A stretch of 64,000 nt of DNA from Megalopta genalis. Its lineage: Eukaryota; Arthropoda; Insecta; Hymenoptera; Halictidae. Both the position numbers and the translations under genes were made by a program. Positions within the stretch are counted from its first letter, which is position 1; every line of letters starts with the position of its first letter. This document shows, one piece after another, positions 36,816 to 51,837 of the stretch. The stretch lies in contig NW_027476275.1 of NCBI RefSeq assembly GCF_051020955.1, positions 124,001 to 188,000 on the forward strand, given 5' to 3'. Below the pieces are notes generated by a model, which saw only the letters and a program-made list of their open reading frames with translations, searched no databases and was not told the DNA's origin.

Positions 36816-39800
36816 TTCAAATCACTGCCGAGTAGAAGTTTTAGCTTCAAATCCATGCGAAACAAATGATTTAGCTTCTAATACTTGCGATATAAACGAT
36901 ATTGATTCAAATGCATGCGAAACAAACGAGTTAGCTTCACAGTCATTCGAAACACATGATTTAGCTTCAAATTAATACCGAGTAGAAGTTTTAGCCTCAA
37001 ATCTATGCGAAACACATGATTTAACTTCAAATCCACGCGGAGTAGAAGGTGTAACTTCAAATCCATGCGAAACAAATGATTTAGCTTCAAATACTTCCGA
37101 AATAAATGATTTAGCTTCAACTGCATGCGAAACAAACGAGTTAGCTTCAAATCCATGCGAAACACATGATTTGTCTTCAAAGCAATGCGATGTAGAAGGT
37201 TTAGCTTCAAATCCATGCGAAACAAATGATTTAGCTTCCAATACTTACGATATAAATGATATAGCTTCAAATGCATGCGAAACAAACGAGTAAGCTACAC
37301 ATTCATTGGAAAGACATGATTTAGTTCCAAATCAATGCGAAGTAAAAGGTTTAGCTTCAAATCCAAGCGAAACAAATGATTTAGCTTCAAATACTATCGA
37401 TGTAAATGATTTAGCTTCAACTGGAAGCGAAACAAACGAGTTAGCTTCACATTCATTCGAAACGCATGATTTAGCTTCAAATCACTGCGAAGAAGAAGGT
37501 TTAGCTTCAAATCCAAGAGAAACAAATGATTTTGCTTCAAATACTTGCGATATAAATGATTTAGATTCAACTGCATGCGAAACAAACAAGTTAAATTCAA
37601 ATCCATGCAAAACACGAGATTTAGATTCAAATCAATGCCGAGTAGAAGTTTTAGCTTCAAATCTATGCGAAACACATGATTTAACTTCAAATCCACGCGG
37701 AGTAGAAGGTGTAACTTCAAATCCATGCGAAACAAATGATTTAGCTTCAAATACTTCCGAAATAAATGATTTAGCTTCAACTGGAAGCGAGAGAAACGAG
37801 CTAGCTTCACATTCATGCGAAACACATGATTTAGCTTGAAATCAATACGAGGTAAAAGCTTTGGCTACAAATCCATGCGAAACAAATGATTTAGCTTCAT
37901 ATACTTGCGATATAAATGATTTAGATTCAACTGCATGCGAAACAAACAACTTAGATTCACATTCATTCGAAACACATGATTTAGCTTCAAATCAATGCGA
38001 AGAAGAAGGATTAGCTACAAATCCAAGCGAAACAAATGCTTTAGCTTCAAATACTTGCGATATAAATGATTTAGATTCAACTGGAAGCGAGACAAACGAG
38101 TTAGCTTTACTTTCACGCGAAACAAATGATTTAGCTTCAAACCAATGCGAAGTAGAAGGTTTAGCTTCTAATCCATGCGAAACGAATGATTTAGCTTCAA
38201 ATACTTGCGATATAAACGATATAGCTTCAAATGCATGCGAAACAAACGAGTTAGATTCACATTCATTCGAAACACATGATTTAGCTTCAAATCAATGCGA
38301 TGTAGAATGTTTAGCTTCAAATCCATGCTAAACAAATGATTTAGCTTCAAATACTTGCGACATAAATTATTTAGCTTCAACTGGAAGCAAGACACACGAG
38401 TTAGATTCAAATCCATGCGAGACACGAGATTTAGATTTAAATCAATGCGAAGTAGTAGGTTTAGCTTCAAATCCATGCGAAACTAATGATTTAGCTTCAA
38501 ATACTAGCGATATAAATGATTTAGCTTCAACTGAAAGCGAAGCAATCGAGATAGCTTCAAATACATGCGAAATGCGTGATTTAGCTTCAAATCAATACGG
38601 AGAAGAAAGTTTACTTTAAAATCCATGCGAAACAAATAATTTAGCTTCAAATCAATGCGGAGTAGAAGGTTTAGCTTTAACTGCATACGAAACACATGAT
38701 ATAGCTTCAAATCAATGCGGAGTAGAAGGTTTAGCTTGAAATCCATGCGAAACAAATGATTTAGGTTCAAATACATGTCATATAAATGATATAGCTTCAA
38801 ATGCATGCGAAACCGTTGAGTAAGCTTCAAATCCATGCGATACACATGACTTAGCTTCAAATCAATACGGTGTAGAATGTTTAGCTTCATATCCATGCGA
38901 AACAAATGATCTAGCTTCAAATACTTCCGATATATATGATTAATATTCAACTGCGGAGTAGAAGGTTTAGCTTCAAATCCATGCGAAACAAATGATTTAC
39001 CTTCAAATACTAGCGATATAAATGATTTATCTTCAACTGAAAGCGAAACAAGCGAATTAGATTCCAATTCATGCGAAAAAAAGATTTTGCTTCAAATACT
39101 TGCGATATAAATGATTTAGCTTCAACTGGAAGTGAAACAAGCGAGTTAGCTTCAAATCCATGCGAAACACATGATTTATCTTCAAAGCAACGCGAAGTAG
39201 AAGGTTTACCTTCAAATCCATGCGAAACAAATGCTTTAGCTTCTCATCCATGCGAAACAAATGATTTAGCTTCAAATACTTGCGGTGTAAACGATATAGC
39301 TTCAAATGCATGCGAAACAAACGAGTTAGCTTAACAGTCATTCGAAACACATGATTTAGCTTCAAATGAATGCGATGTAGAAGGTTTAGCTTCAAATCCA
39401 TGCGAAACAAATGATTTTGCTTCAAATACTTGCGATATAAATGATTTAGCTTTAACTGGAAGCGAAACAAGCGAGTTATCTTCAAATCCTTCCGAAACAC
39501 ATGATTTGTCTTCAAAGGAATACGAAGTAGAAGGTTTAGCTTCAAATCCATGCGAAAAAAATGATTTAACTTCAAATACTAGCGATATAAATGATATAGC
39601 TTCAACTGGAAGCGAAACAATCGAGTTAGCTTCTAATCCATGCGAAACGAATGATTTAGCTTCAAATACTTGCGATATAAACGATGTAGCTTCAAATGCA
39701 TGCGAAGCAAACGAGTTAGCTTCACATTCATTCGAAACACGTGATTTAGCTTCAAATCAATGCGAAGAAGAAGGTTTAGCATAAAATCCCAGCGAAACAA

Positions 39801-42276
39801 ATGATTTTGCTTCAAATACTTGGGATATAAATGATTTAGATTCAACTGCATGCGAAACAAACAAGTTAGATTCAAATCCATGCAAAAAACGAGATTTAGA
39901 TTTAAATCAATGCGGGGTAGAAGTTTTAGCTACAAATCCATGCGAAACAAATGATTTAGTTTTAAATACTTGCGATATAAACGTTATAGCTTCAAATGCA
40001 TGCGATACAAACGAGTTAGCTTCACATTCATTCGAAACACATGACTTAGGTTCAAATCAATGCCGAGTAGAAGTTTTAGCTTCAAATCCATGCGAAACAA
40101 ATGAATTAGCTTCAAATACTTGTTATATAAACGATATAGCTGTAAATGCATGCGAAACAAACGAGTTAGCTTCACATTCATTCAAAACACATGATTTAGC
40201 TTCAAATCAATGCGAAGTAAAAGGTTTAGCATCAAATCCAATAGAAACAAATGATTTTGCTTCAAATACTTGCGATATAAATGATTTAGATTCATCTGCA
40301 TGCGAAACAAACAAGTTAGATTCAAATCCATGCAAAACACGAGAGTTAGATTTAAATCAATGCCGAGTAGAAGTTTTAGCTTCGAATCCATGCGAAGCAA
40401 ATGATTTAGCTTCAAATACTTGCGATATAAACGATATAGCTTCAAATGCATGCGAAACAAACGAGTTAGCTTCACAGTCATTCGAAACACATGATTTATC
40501 TTCAAAACAATGCGAAGAAGAATGTTTAGCTTCAAATCCAAGCGAAACAAATGACTTTGCTTCAAATACTTGGGATATAAATGATTTAGATTCAACTGCA
40601 TGCGAAACAAACAAGTTAGTTAGAAATCCATGCGAAAAACGAGATTTAGATTTAAATCAATGCGGAGTAGAAGTTTTAGCTACAAATCCATGCAAAACAA
40701 ATGATATAGCTTCAAATACTTGCGATATAAACGATATTGATTCAAATGCATGCGAAACAAACGAGTTAGCTTCACAGTCATTCGAAACACATGATTTAGC
40801 TTCAAATCAATGCGACGTAGAAGGTTTAGCTTCAAATCCATGCGAAAAAAAAGATTTAGCTTCAAATACTTGCGATATAATCGATATTGATTCATACGCA
40901 TGCGAAACAAACGAGTTAGCTTCAAATCCACGCGAAACACATGATTTTTCTTCCAAGCAATGCGACGTAGAAGGTTTAGCTTCAAATCCATGGGAAACAC
41001 ATGATTTAGCTTCAATTCAATGCGGAATAGAAGGTTTAGCTTCAAATGCATGCGAAGCAAATGATTTACCTTAAAATACTAGCGACATAAATGATTTAGC
41101 TTCAACTGAAAGCGAAACAAGCGAATTAGATTACAATTCATTGCGAAACAAATGATTTAGCTTCAAGTACTTGCGATATAAACGATATAACTTCAAATGC
41201 ATGCGTAACAAACGAGTTAGATTCACATTCATTCGAAACACATGATTTAGCTTCAAATCAATGCGATGTAGAATGTTTAGCTCCAAATCCATGCGAAACA
41301 AATGATTTAGCTTCAAATACTTGCGACATAAATTATTTAGCTTCAACTGGAAGCAAGACACACGAGTTAGATTCAAATCCATGCGAGACACGAGATTTAG
41401 ATTTAAATCAATGCGAAGTAGTAGGTTTAGCTTCAAATCAATGCGGAATAGAAGGTTTAGCTTCAAATGCATGCGAAACAAATGATTTACCTTCAAATAC
41501 TAGCGATATAAATGATTTAGCTTCAACTGAAAGCGAAACAAGCGAATTAGATTCCAATTCATGCGAAAAAAAGATTTTGCTTCAAATACTTGCGATATAA
41601 ATGATTTAGCTTCAACTGGAAGTGAAACAAGCGAGTTAGCTTCAAATCCATGCGAAGCACATGATTTATCTTCAAAGCAACGCGAAGTAGAAGGTTTACC
41701 TTCAAATCCATGCGAAACAAATGCTTTAGCTTCTCATCCATGCGAAACAAATGATTTAGCTTCAAATACTTGCGGTATAAACGATATAGCTTCAAATGCA
41801 TTCGAAACAAACTAGTTAGATTCACATTCATTCGAAACACATGATTTAGCTTCTAATCAATGAGAAGTAGAAGGTTTAGCTTCAAATCCATGCGAAACAA
41901 ATGATTTAGCTTCAAATACCAACGATATAAATGATTTAGCTTCAACTGGAAGCGAAACAATCGAGTTAGCTTCAAATCCATGCGAAACAAATGATTTAGC
42001 TTCAAGTACTTGCGATATAAACGATATAGCTTCAAATGCATGCGAAACAAACGAGTTAGCTTCACAGTCATTCGAAACACATGATTTAGCTTCAAATGAA
42101 TGCGATGTAGAAGGTTTAGCTTCAAATCCATGCGAAACAAATGATTTTGCTTCAAATACTTGCGATATAAATGATTTAGCTTTAACTGGAAGCGAAACAA
42201 GCGAGTTATCTTCAAAGCCTTCCGAAACACATGATTTGTCTTCAAAGGAATACGAAGTAGAAGGTTTAGCTTCAAA
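36757..42276. repeat. Long block R, copy 1 (most complete)
   Basis: 36,757-41,318 aligns to 47,276-51,837 at offset 10,519; 37,441-42,276 aligns to 58,965-63,800 at offset 21,524; 37,633-39,705 aligns to 45,068-47,140 at offset 7,435. Diagnostic features are the 26-bp truncated unit at 38,927-38,952, the 1-bp loss in GCGAAAAAAAGATTTTGC near 39,075 and a doubled A unit at 39,222-39,281. The rare ATTCATTGCGAAAC insertion lies near 41,140. A private change near 39,331 (TTAGCTTAACAG) makes a + frame stop. Confidence 0.88.
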
Positions 42277-42699
42277 TCCATGCGAAACAAATGATTTAAC
42301 TTCAAATACTAGCGATATAAACGATATAGCTTCAAATGCATGCGTAACAAACGAGTTAGCTTCACATTCATTCGAAACACATGATTTAGCTTCAAATCTA
42401 TTCGATGTAGAAGATTTAGCTTCAAATCCATGCGAAACAAATGATTTAGCTTCAAATACTTGCGATATAAATGATTTAGCTTCAACTCAAAGCGAAACAA
42501 GCGAATTAGATTCTAATCCATTGCGAAAAAAAAGATTTAGCTTCAAATACTTGCGATATAATCGATATAGATTCAAACGCATGCGAAACAAACGAGTTAG
42601 CTTCAAATCCATGCGAAAAAAAAGATTTAGTTTAAAATACTTGCGTTATAAAAGATATCGATTCAAATGCATGCGAAACAAACGAGTTAGCTTCAAATC

Positions 42700-44450
42700 A
42701 ACGCGAAACACATGATTTGTCTTCTAAGGAATACGAAGTAGAAAGTTTAGCTTCAAATACATGTAAAACAAATGATTTAACTTCAAATACTAGCGATATA
42801 AATGATTTAGCATCAACTAGAAGCGAAACAAGCAAGTTAGCTTCTAATCCATGCGAAACGAATGATTTGGCTTCAAATACTTGCGATATAAACGATATAG
42901 CTTCAAATGGATGCGAAACAAACGAGTTAGCTTCACATTCATTCGTAACACATGATTTAGCTTCAAATCAATGCGAAGAAGAAGGTTTAGCATCAAATCC
43001 AAGCGAAACACTTGATTTGTCTTTAAAGGAATACGAAGTAGAAGGTTTAGCTTCAAATCCATGCGAAACAAATGATTTAAGTTCAAAAGCTAGCGATATA
43101 AATGATATAGCTTCAACTGGAAGTGAAACAAGCGAGTTAGCTTCTAATCCATGCGAAACAATAGATTTATCTTCAAGTACTTGGGATATAAACGATATAG
43201 CTTCAAATGCATGCGAAACAATCGAGTTAGCTTCACATTCAATCGAAACACATGATTTAGCTTCAAATCAATGCGAAGTAAAAGGTTTAGCTTCAAATCC
43301 AAGCGAAACAAATGATTTAGCTTCAAATACTTGCGATATAAATGATTTAGATTCTACTCCATTCGAAACAAACGAGTTAGCTTCAAATCCACGCGAAACA
43401 CATGATTTACCTTCCATGCAATGCGAAGTAGAAGGTTTAGCTTCAAATCCCTGCAAAACAAATGATTTAGCTTCAAATACTTGCGATATAAATGATTTAG
43501 CTTCAACTGGAAGCGAGAGAAACGAGCTAGCTTCACATTCATGCGAAACACATGATTTAGCTTGAAATCAATACGAGGTAAAAGCTTTGGCTACAAATCC
43601 ATGCGAAACAAATGATTTAGCTTCATATACTTGCGATATAAATGATTTAGATTCAACTGCATGCGAAACAAACAACTTAGATTCACATTCATTCGAAACA
43701 CATGATTTAGCTTCAAATCAATGCGAAAAAGAAGGATTAGCTACAAATCCAAGCGAAACAAATGCTTTAGCTTCAAATACTTGCGATATAAATGATTTAG
43801 ATTCAACTCCATGCGAAACAAACGAGTTAGCTTCAAATCGACGCGAAACACATGATTTATCTTCCATGCATTGCGAAGTAGAAGGTTTAGCTTCAAATCC
43901 ATGCGAAACAAATGATTTAGCTTCAAATACTTGCGATATAAACGATATAGCTTCAAATGGATGCGAAACAAACGAGTTAGCTTCACATTCATTCGTAACA
44001 CATGATTTAGCTTCAAATCAATGCGAAGAAGAAGGTTTAGCATCAAATCCAAGCGAAACACTTGATTTGTCTTCAAAGGAATACGAAGTAGAAGGTTTAG
44101 CTTCAAATCCATGCGAAACAAATGATTTAAGTTCAAAAACTAGCGATATGAATGATATAGCTTCAACTGGAAGTGAAACAAGCGAGTTAGCTTCTAATCC
44201 ATGCGAAACAATAGATTTATCTTCAAGTACTTGGGATATAAACGATATAGCTTCAAATGCATGCGAAACAATCGAGTTAGCTTCACATTCAATCGAAACA
44301 CATGATTTAGCTTCAAATCAATGCGAAGTAAAAGGTTTAGCTTCAAATCCAAGCGAAACAAATGATTTAGCTTCAAATACTTGCGATATAAATGATTTAG
44401 ATTCTACTCCATTCGAAACAAACGAGTTAGCTTCAAATCCACGCGAAACA
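42700..44450. repeat. 1.75-kb block, copy 1
   Basis: This aligns to 51,988-53,738 at offset 9,288 with few changes. It contains the partial tandem 42,853-43,902 / 43,903 onward of a 1,050-bp unit. Before it, 42,500-42,700 has A-rich heads (GCGAAAAAAAAGATTTAG), a 1-bp gain near 42,521 and private variants. Confidence 0.82.
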
Positions 44451-45060
44451 CGTGACAAAGCTTCAAATCAGTGCGAAGTAAAAGGTTTAGCTTCAAATCC
44501 AAGCGAAAGAAATGATTTAGCTTCAAATACTTGCGATAAAAATGATTAGATTCAACTGCATGCGAAACAAACGAGTTAGATTCAAATCCATGCGAAAAAC
44601 GAGATTTAGATTTAAATCAATGCGGAGTAGAAGTTTTAGCAACAAATCCATGCGAAACAAATGATTTAGCTTCAAATACTTACGATATAAACGATATAGC
44701 TTCAAATGCATGCGATACAAACGAGTTATCTTCACATTCATTCGAAACACATGACTTAGGTTCAAATCAATGCGAAGTAGAAGGTTTAGCTTCAAATCCA
44801 TGCGAAACAAATGATTTAGCTTCAAATACATCCGATATAAATGATTTAGCTTCAACTGGAAGTGAAACTAGTGAGTCAGCTTCAAATCCATGCGAAACAC
44901 ATGATTTATCTTTAAAGCAACGCGAAGTAGAAGGTTTAGCTTCAAATCCATGCGAAACAAATGATTTAGCTTCAAATACTTCCGATATAAATGATTTAGA
45001 TTCAACTGCATGCGAAACATACAAGTTAGATTCAAATCCATGCAAAACACGAGATTTAGA
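44431..45060. repeat. Dispersed-family block, copy 5
   Basis: This aligns to 36,186-36,815 at offset 8,245 and includes the GATTAG deletion near 44,547. It bridges the 1.75-kb block and the second copy of block R. Confidence 0.8.
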
Positions 45061-45067
45061 TTCAAAT

Positions 45068-47140
45068 CACTGCCGAGTAGAAGTTTTAGCTTCAAATCTA
45101 TGCGAAACACATGATTTAACTTCAAATCCACGCGGAGTAGAAGGTGTAACTTCAAATCCATGCGAAACAAATGATTTAGCTTCAAATACTTCCGAAATAA
45201 ATGATTTAGCTTCAACTGGAAGCGAGAGAAACGAGCTAGCTTCACATTCATGCGAAACACATGATTTAGCTTGAAATCAATACGAGGTAAAAGCTTTGGC
45301 TACAAATCCATGCGAAACAAATGATTTAGCTTCATATACTTGCGATATAAATGATTTAGATTCAACTGCATGCGAAACAAACAACTTAGATTCACATTCA
45401 TTCGAAACACATGATTTAGCTTCAAATCAATGCGAAGAAGAAGGATTAGCTACAAATCCAAGCGAAACAAATGCTTTAGCTTCAAATACTTGCGATATAA
45501 ATGATTTAGATTCAACTGGAAGCGAGACAAACGAGTTAGCTTTACTTTCACGCGAAACAAATGATTTAGCTTCAAACCAATGCGAAGTAGAAGGTTTAGC
45601 TTCTAATCCATGCGAAACGAATGATTTAGCTTCAAATACTTGCGATATAAACGATATAGCTTCAAATGCATGCGAAACAAACGAGTTAGATTCACATTCA
45701 TTCGAAACACATGATTTAGCTTCAAATCAATGCGATGTAGAATGTTTAGCTTCAAATCCATGCTAAACAAATGATTTAGCTTCAAATACTTGCGACATAA
45801 ATTATTTAGCTTCAACTGGAAGCAAGACACACGAGTTAGATTCAAATCCATGCGAGACATGAGATTTAGATTTAAATCAATGCGAAGTAGTAGGTTTAGC
45901 TTCAAATCCATGCGAAACTAATGATTTAGCTTCAAATACTAGCGATATAAATGATTTAGCTTCAACTGAAAGCGAAGCAATCGAGATAGCTTCAAATACA
46001 TGCGAAATGCGTGATTTAGCTTCAAATCAATACGGAGAAGAAAGTTTACTTTAAAATCCATGCGAAACAAATAATTTAGCTTCAAATCAATGCGGAGTAG
46101 AAGGTTTAGCTTTAACTGCATACGAAACACATGATATAGCTTCAAATCAATGCGGAGTAGAAGGTTTAGCTTGAAATCCATGCGAAACAAATGATTTAGG
46201 TTCAAATACATGTCATATAAATGATATAGCTTCAAATGCATGCGAAACCGTTGAGTAAGCTTCAAATCCATGCGATACACATGACTTAGCTTCAAATCAA
46301 TACGGTGTAGAATGTTTAGCTTCATATCCATGCGAAACAAATGATCTAGCTTCAAATACTTCCGATATATATGATTAATATTCAACTGCGGAGTAGAAGG
46401 TTTAGCTTCAAATCCATGCGAAACAAATGATTTACCTTCAAATACTAGCGATATAAATGATTTATCTTCAACTGAAAGCGAAACAAGCGAATTAGATTCC
46501 AATTCATGCGAAAAAAAGATTTTGCTTCAAATACTTGCGATATAAATGATTTAGCTTCAACTGGAAGTGAAACAAGCGAGTTAGCTTCAAATCCATGCGA
46601 AACACATGATTTATCTTCAAAGCAACGCGAAGTAGAAGGTTTACCTTCAAATCCATGCGAAACAAATGCTTTAGCTTCTCATCCATGCGAAACAAATGAT
46701 TTAGCTTCAAATACTTGCGGTGTAAACGATATAGCTTCAAATGCATGCGAAACAAACGAGTTAGCTTCACAGTCATTCGAAACACATGATTTAGCTTCAA
46801 ATGAATGCGATGTAGAAGGTTTAGCTTCAAATCCATGCGAAACAAATGATTTTGCTTCAAATACTTGCGATATAAATGATATAGCTTTAACTGGAAGCGA
46901 AACAAGCGAGTTATCTTCAAATCCTTCCGAAACACATGATTTGTCTTCAAAGGAATACGAAGTAGAAGGTTTAGCTTCAAATCCATGCGAAAAAAATGAT
47001 TTAACTTCAAATACTAGCGATATAAATGATATAGCTTCAACTGGAAGCGAAACAATCGAGTTAGCTTCTAATCCATGCGAAACGAATGATTTAGCTTCAA
47101 ATACTTGCGATATAAACGATGTAGCTTCAAATGCATGCGA
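45068..47140. repeat. Long block R, copy 2 (truncated)
   Basis: This aligns to 37,633-39,705 at offset 7,435, including the 26-bp unit ending at 46,387 and the poly-A deletion near 46,512. It ends abruptly near 47,140, where it jumps to sequence like 33,356 or 35,483 (AACAATCGAGTTAGATTC). Confidence 0.86.
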
Positions 47141-47275
47141 AACAATCGAGTTAGATTCAAATCCACGCGAAACACATGACGAAGCTTCAAATTAGTACGA
47201 AGTAAAAGGTTTAGCTTCAAATCCAAGCTAAACAAATGATTTAGCTTCAAATACTTGCGATAAAAATGATTAGAT

Positions 47276-50200
47276 TCAACTGCATGCGAAACATACAAGT
47301 TAGATTCAAATCCGTGCAAAACAGGAGATTTAGATTCAAATCACTGCCGAGTAGAAGTTTTAGCTTCAAATCCATGCGAAACAAATGATTTAGCTTCTAA
47401 TACTTGCGATATAAACGATATTGATTCAAATGCATGCGAAACAAACGAGTTAGCTTCACAGTCATTCGAAACACATGATTTAGCTTCAAATCAATACCGA
47501 GTAGAAGTTTTAGCCTCAAATCTATGCGAAACACATGATTTAACTTCAAATCCACGCGGAGTAGAAGGTGTAACTTCAAATCCATGCGAAACAAATGATT
47601 TAGCTTCAAATACTTCCGAAATAAATGATTTAGCTTCAACTGCATGCGAAACAAACGAGTTAGCTTCAAATCCATGCGAAACACATGATTTGTCTTCAAA
47701 GCAATGCGATGTAGAAGGTTTAGCTTCAAATCCATGCGAAACAAATGATTTAGCTTCCAATACTTACGATATAAATGATATAGCTTCAAATGCATGCGAA
47801 ACAAACGAGTAAGCTACACATTCATTGGAAAGACATGATTTAGTTCCAAATCAATGCGAAGTAAAAGGTTTAGCTTCAAATCCAAGCGAAACAAATGATT
47901 TAGCTTCAATTACTATCGATGTAAATGATTTAGCTTCAACTGGAAGCGAAACAAACGAGTTAGCTTCACATTCATTCGAAACGCATGATTTAGCTTCAAA
48001 TCACTGCGAAGAAGAAGGTTTAGCTTCAAATCCAAGAGAAACAAATGATTTTGCTTCAAATACTTGCGATATAAATGATTTAGATTCAACTGCATGCGAA
48101 ACAAACAAGTTAAATTCAAATCCATGCAAAACACGAGATTTAGATTCAAATCAATGCCGAGTAGAAGTTTTAGCTTCAAATCTATGCGAAACACATGATT
48201 TAACTTCAAATCCACGCGGAGTAGAAGGTGTAACTTCAAATCCATGCGAAACAAATGATTTAGCTTCAAATACTTCCGAAATAAATGATTTAGCTTCAAC
48301 TGGAAGCGAGAGAAACGAGCTAGCTTCACATTCATGCGAAACACATGATTTAGCTTGAAATCAATACGAGGTAAAAGCTTTGGCTACAAATCCATGCGAA
48401 ACAAATGATTTAGCTTCATATACTTGCGATATAAATGATTTAGATTCAACTGCATGCGAAACAAACAACTTAGATTCACATTCATTCGAAACACATGATT
48501 TAGCTTCAAATCAATGCGAAGAAGAAGGATTAGCTACAAATCCAAGCGAAACAAATGCTTTAGCTTCAAATACTTGCGATATAAATGATTTAGATTCAAC
48601 TGGAAGCGAGACAAACGAGTTAGCTTTACTTTCACGCGAAACAAATGATTTAGCTTCAAACCAATGCGAAGTAGAAGGTTTAGCTTCTAATCCATGCGAA
48701 ACGAATGATTTAGCTTCAAATACTTGCGATATAAACGATATAGCTTCAAATGCATGCGAAACAAACGAGTTAGATTCACATTCATTCGAAACACATGATT
48801 TAGCTTCAAATCAATGCGATGTAGAATGTTTAGCTTCAAATCCATGCTAAACAAATGATTTAGCTTAAAATACTTGCGACATAAATTATTTAGCTTCAAC
48901 TGGAAGCAAGACACACGAGTTAGATTCAAATCCATGCGAGACACGAGATTTAGATTTAAATCAATGCGAAGTAGTAGGTTTAGCTTCAAATCCATGCGAA
49001 ACTAATGATTTAGCTTCAAATACTAGCGATATAAATGATTTAGCTTCAACTGAAAGCGAAGCAATCGAGATAGCTTCAAATACATGCGAAATGCGTGATT
49101 TAGCTTCAAATCAATTCGGAGAAGAAAGTTTACTTTAAAATCCATGCGAAACAAATAATTTAGCTTCAAATCAATGCGGAGTAGAAGGTTTAGCTTTAAC
49201 TGCATACGAAACACATGATATAGCTTCAAATCAATGCGGAGTAGAAGGTTTAGCTTGAAATCCATGCGAAACAAATGATTTAGGTTCAAATACATGTCAT
49301 ATAAATGATATAGCTTCAAATGCATGCGAAACCGTTGAGTAAGCTTCAAATCCATGCGATACACATGACTTAGCTTCAAATCAATACGGTGTAGAATGTT
49401 TAGCTTCATATCCATGCGAAACAAATGATCTAGCTTCAAATACTTCCGATATATATGATTAATATTCAACTGCGGAGTAGAAGGTTTAGCTTCAAATCCA
49501 TGCGAAACAAATGATTTACCTTCAAATACTAGCGATATAAATGATTTATCTTCAACTGAAAGCGAAACAAGCGAATTAGATTCCAATTCATGCGAAAAAA
49601 AGATTTTGCTTCAAATACTTGCGATATAAATGATTTAGCTTCAACTGGAAGTGAAACAAGCGAGTTAGCTTCAAATCCATGCGAAACACATGATTTATCT
49701 TCAAAGCAACGCGAAGTAGAAGGTTTACCTTCAAATCCATGCGAAACAAATGCTTTAGCTTCTCATCCATGCGAAACAAATGATTTAGCTTCAAATACTT
49801 GCGGTGTAAACGATATAGCTTCAAATGCATGCGAAACAAACGAGTTAGCTTCACAGTCATTCGAAACACATGATTTAGCTTCAAATGAATGCGATGTAGA
49901 AGGTTTAGCTTCAAATCCATGCGAAACAAATGATTTTGCTTCAAATACTTGCGATATAAATGATTTAGCTTTAACTGGAAGCGAAACAAGCGAGTTATCT
50001 TCAAATCCTTCCGAAACACATGATTTGTCTTCAAAGGAATACGAAGTAGAAGGTTTAGCTTCAAATCCATGCGAAAAAAATGATTTAACTTCAAATACTA
50101 GCGATATAAATGATATAGCTTCAACTGGAAGCGAAACAATCGAGTTAGCTTCTAATCCATGCGAAACGAATGATTTAGCTTCAAATACTTGCGATATAAA

Positions 50201-51837
50201 CGATGTAGCTTCAAATGCATGCGAAGCAAACGAGTTAGCTTCACATTCATTCGAAACACGTGATTTAGCTTCAAATCAATGCGAAGAAGAAGGTTTAGCA
50301 TAAAATCCCAGCGAAACAAATGATTTTGCTTCAAATACTTGGGATATAAATGATTTAGATTCAACTGCATGCGAAACAAACAAGTTAGATTCAAATCCAT
50401 GCAAAAAACGAGATTTAGATTTAAATCAATGCGGGGTAGAAGTTTTAGCTACAAATCCATGCGAAACAAATGATTTAGTTTTAAATACTTGCGATATAAA
50501 CGTTATAGCTTCAAATGCATGCGATACAAACGAGTTAGCTTCACATTCATTCGAAACACATGACTTAGGTTCAAATCAATGCCGAGTAGAAGTTTTAGCT
50601 TCAAATCCATGCGAAACAAATGAATTAGCTTCAAATACTTGTTATATAAACGATATAGCTGCAAATGCATGCGAAACAAACGAGTTAGCTTCACATTCAT
50701 TCGAAACACATGATTTAGCTTCAAATCAATGCGAAGTAAAAGGTTTAGCATCAAATCCAATAGAAACAAATGATTTTGCTTCAAATACTTGCGATATAAA
50801 TGATTTAGATTCATCTGCATGCGAAACAAACAAGTTAGATTCAAATCCATGCAAAACACGAGAGTTAGATTTAAATCAATGCCGAGTAGAAGTTTTAGCT
50901 TCGAATCCATGCGAAGCAAATGATTTAGCTTCAAATACTTGCGATATAAACGATATAGCTTCAAATGCATGCGAAACAAACGAGTTAGCTTCACAGTCAT
51001 TCGAAACACATGATTTATCTTCAAAACAATGCGAAGAAGAATGTTTAGCTTCAAATCCAAGCGAAACAAATGACTTTGCTTCAAATACTTGGGATATAAA
51101 TGATTTAGATTCAACTGCATGCGAAACAAACAAGTTAGTTAGAAATCCATGCGAAAAACGAGATTTAGATTTAAATCAATGCGGAGTAGAAGTTTTAGCT
51201 ACAAATCCATGCAAAACAAATGATATAGCTTCAAATACTTGCGATATAAACGATATTGATTCAAATGCATGCGAAACAAACGAGTTAGCTTCACAGTCAT
51301 TCGAAACACATGATTTAGCTTCAAATCAATGCGACGTAGAAGGTTTAGCTTCAAATCCATGCGAAAAAAAAGATTTAGCTTCAAATACTTGCGATATAAT
51401 CGATATTGATTCATACGCATGCGAAACAAACGAGTTAGCTTCAAATCCACGCGAAACACATGATTTTTCTTCCAAGCAATGCGACGTAGAAGGTTTAGCT
51501 TCAAATCCATGGGAAACACATGATTTAGCTTCAATTCAATGCGGAATAGAAGGTTTAGCTTCAAATGCATGCGAAGCAAATGATTTACCTTAAAATACTA
51601 GCGACATAAATGATTTAGCTTCAACTGAAAGCGAAACAAGCGAATTAGATTACAATTCATTGCGAAACAAATGATTTAGCTTCAAGTACTTGCGATATAA
51701 ACGATATAACTTCAAATGCATGCGTAACAAACGAGTTAGATTCACATTCATTCGAAACACATGATTTAGCTTCAAATCAATGCGATGTAGAATGTTTAGC
51801 TCCAAATCCATGCGAAACAAATGATTTAGTTTCAAAT
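47276..51837. repeat. Long block R, copy 3
   Basis: This aligns to copy 1 at offset 10,519, and to copy 4 at offset 11,005 from about 47,960 on. Substitutions are sparse (for example GCTTAAAATAC near 48,865 and GCTGCAAATGC near 50,660). It ends near 51,837, where GTTTCAAATACTAGCG replaces GCTTCAAATACTTGCG. Confidence 0.88.
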
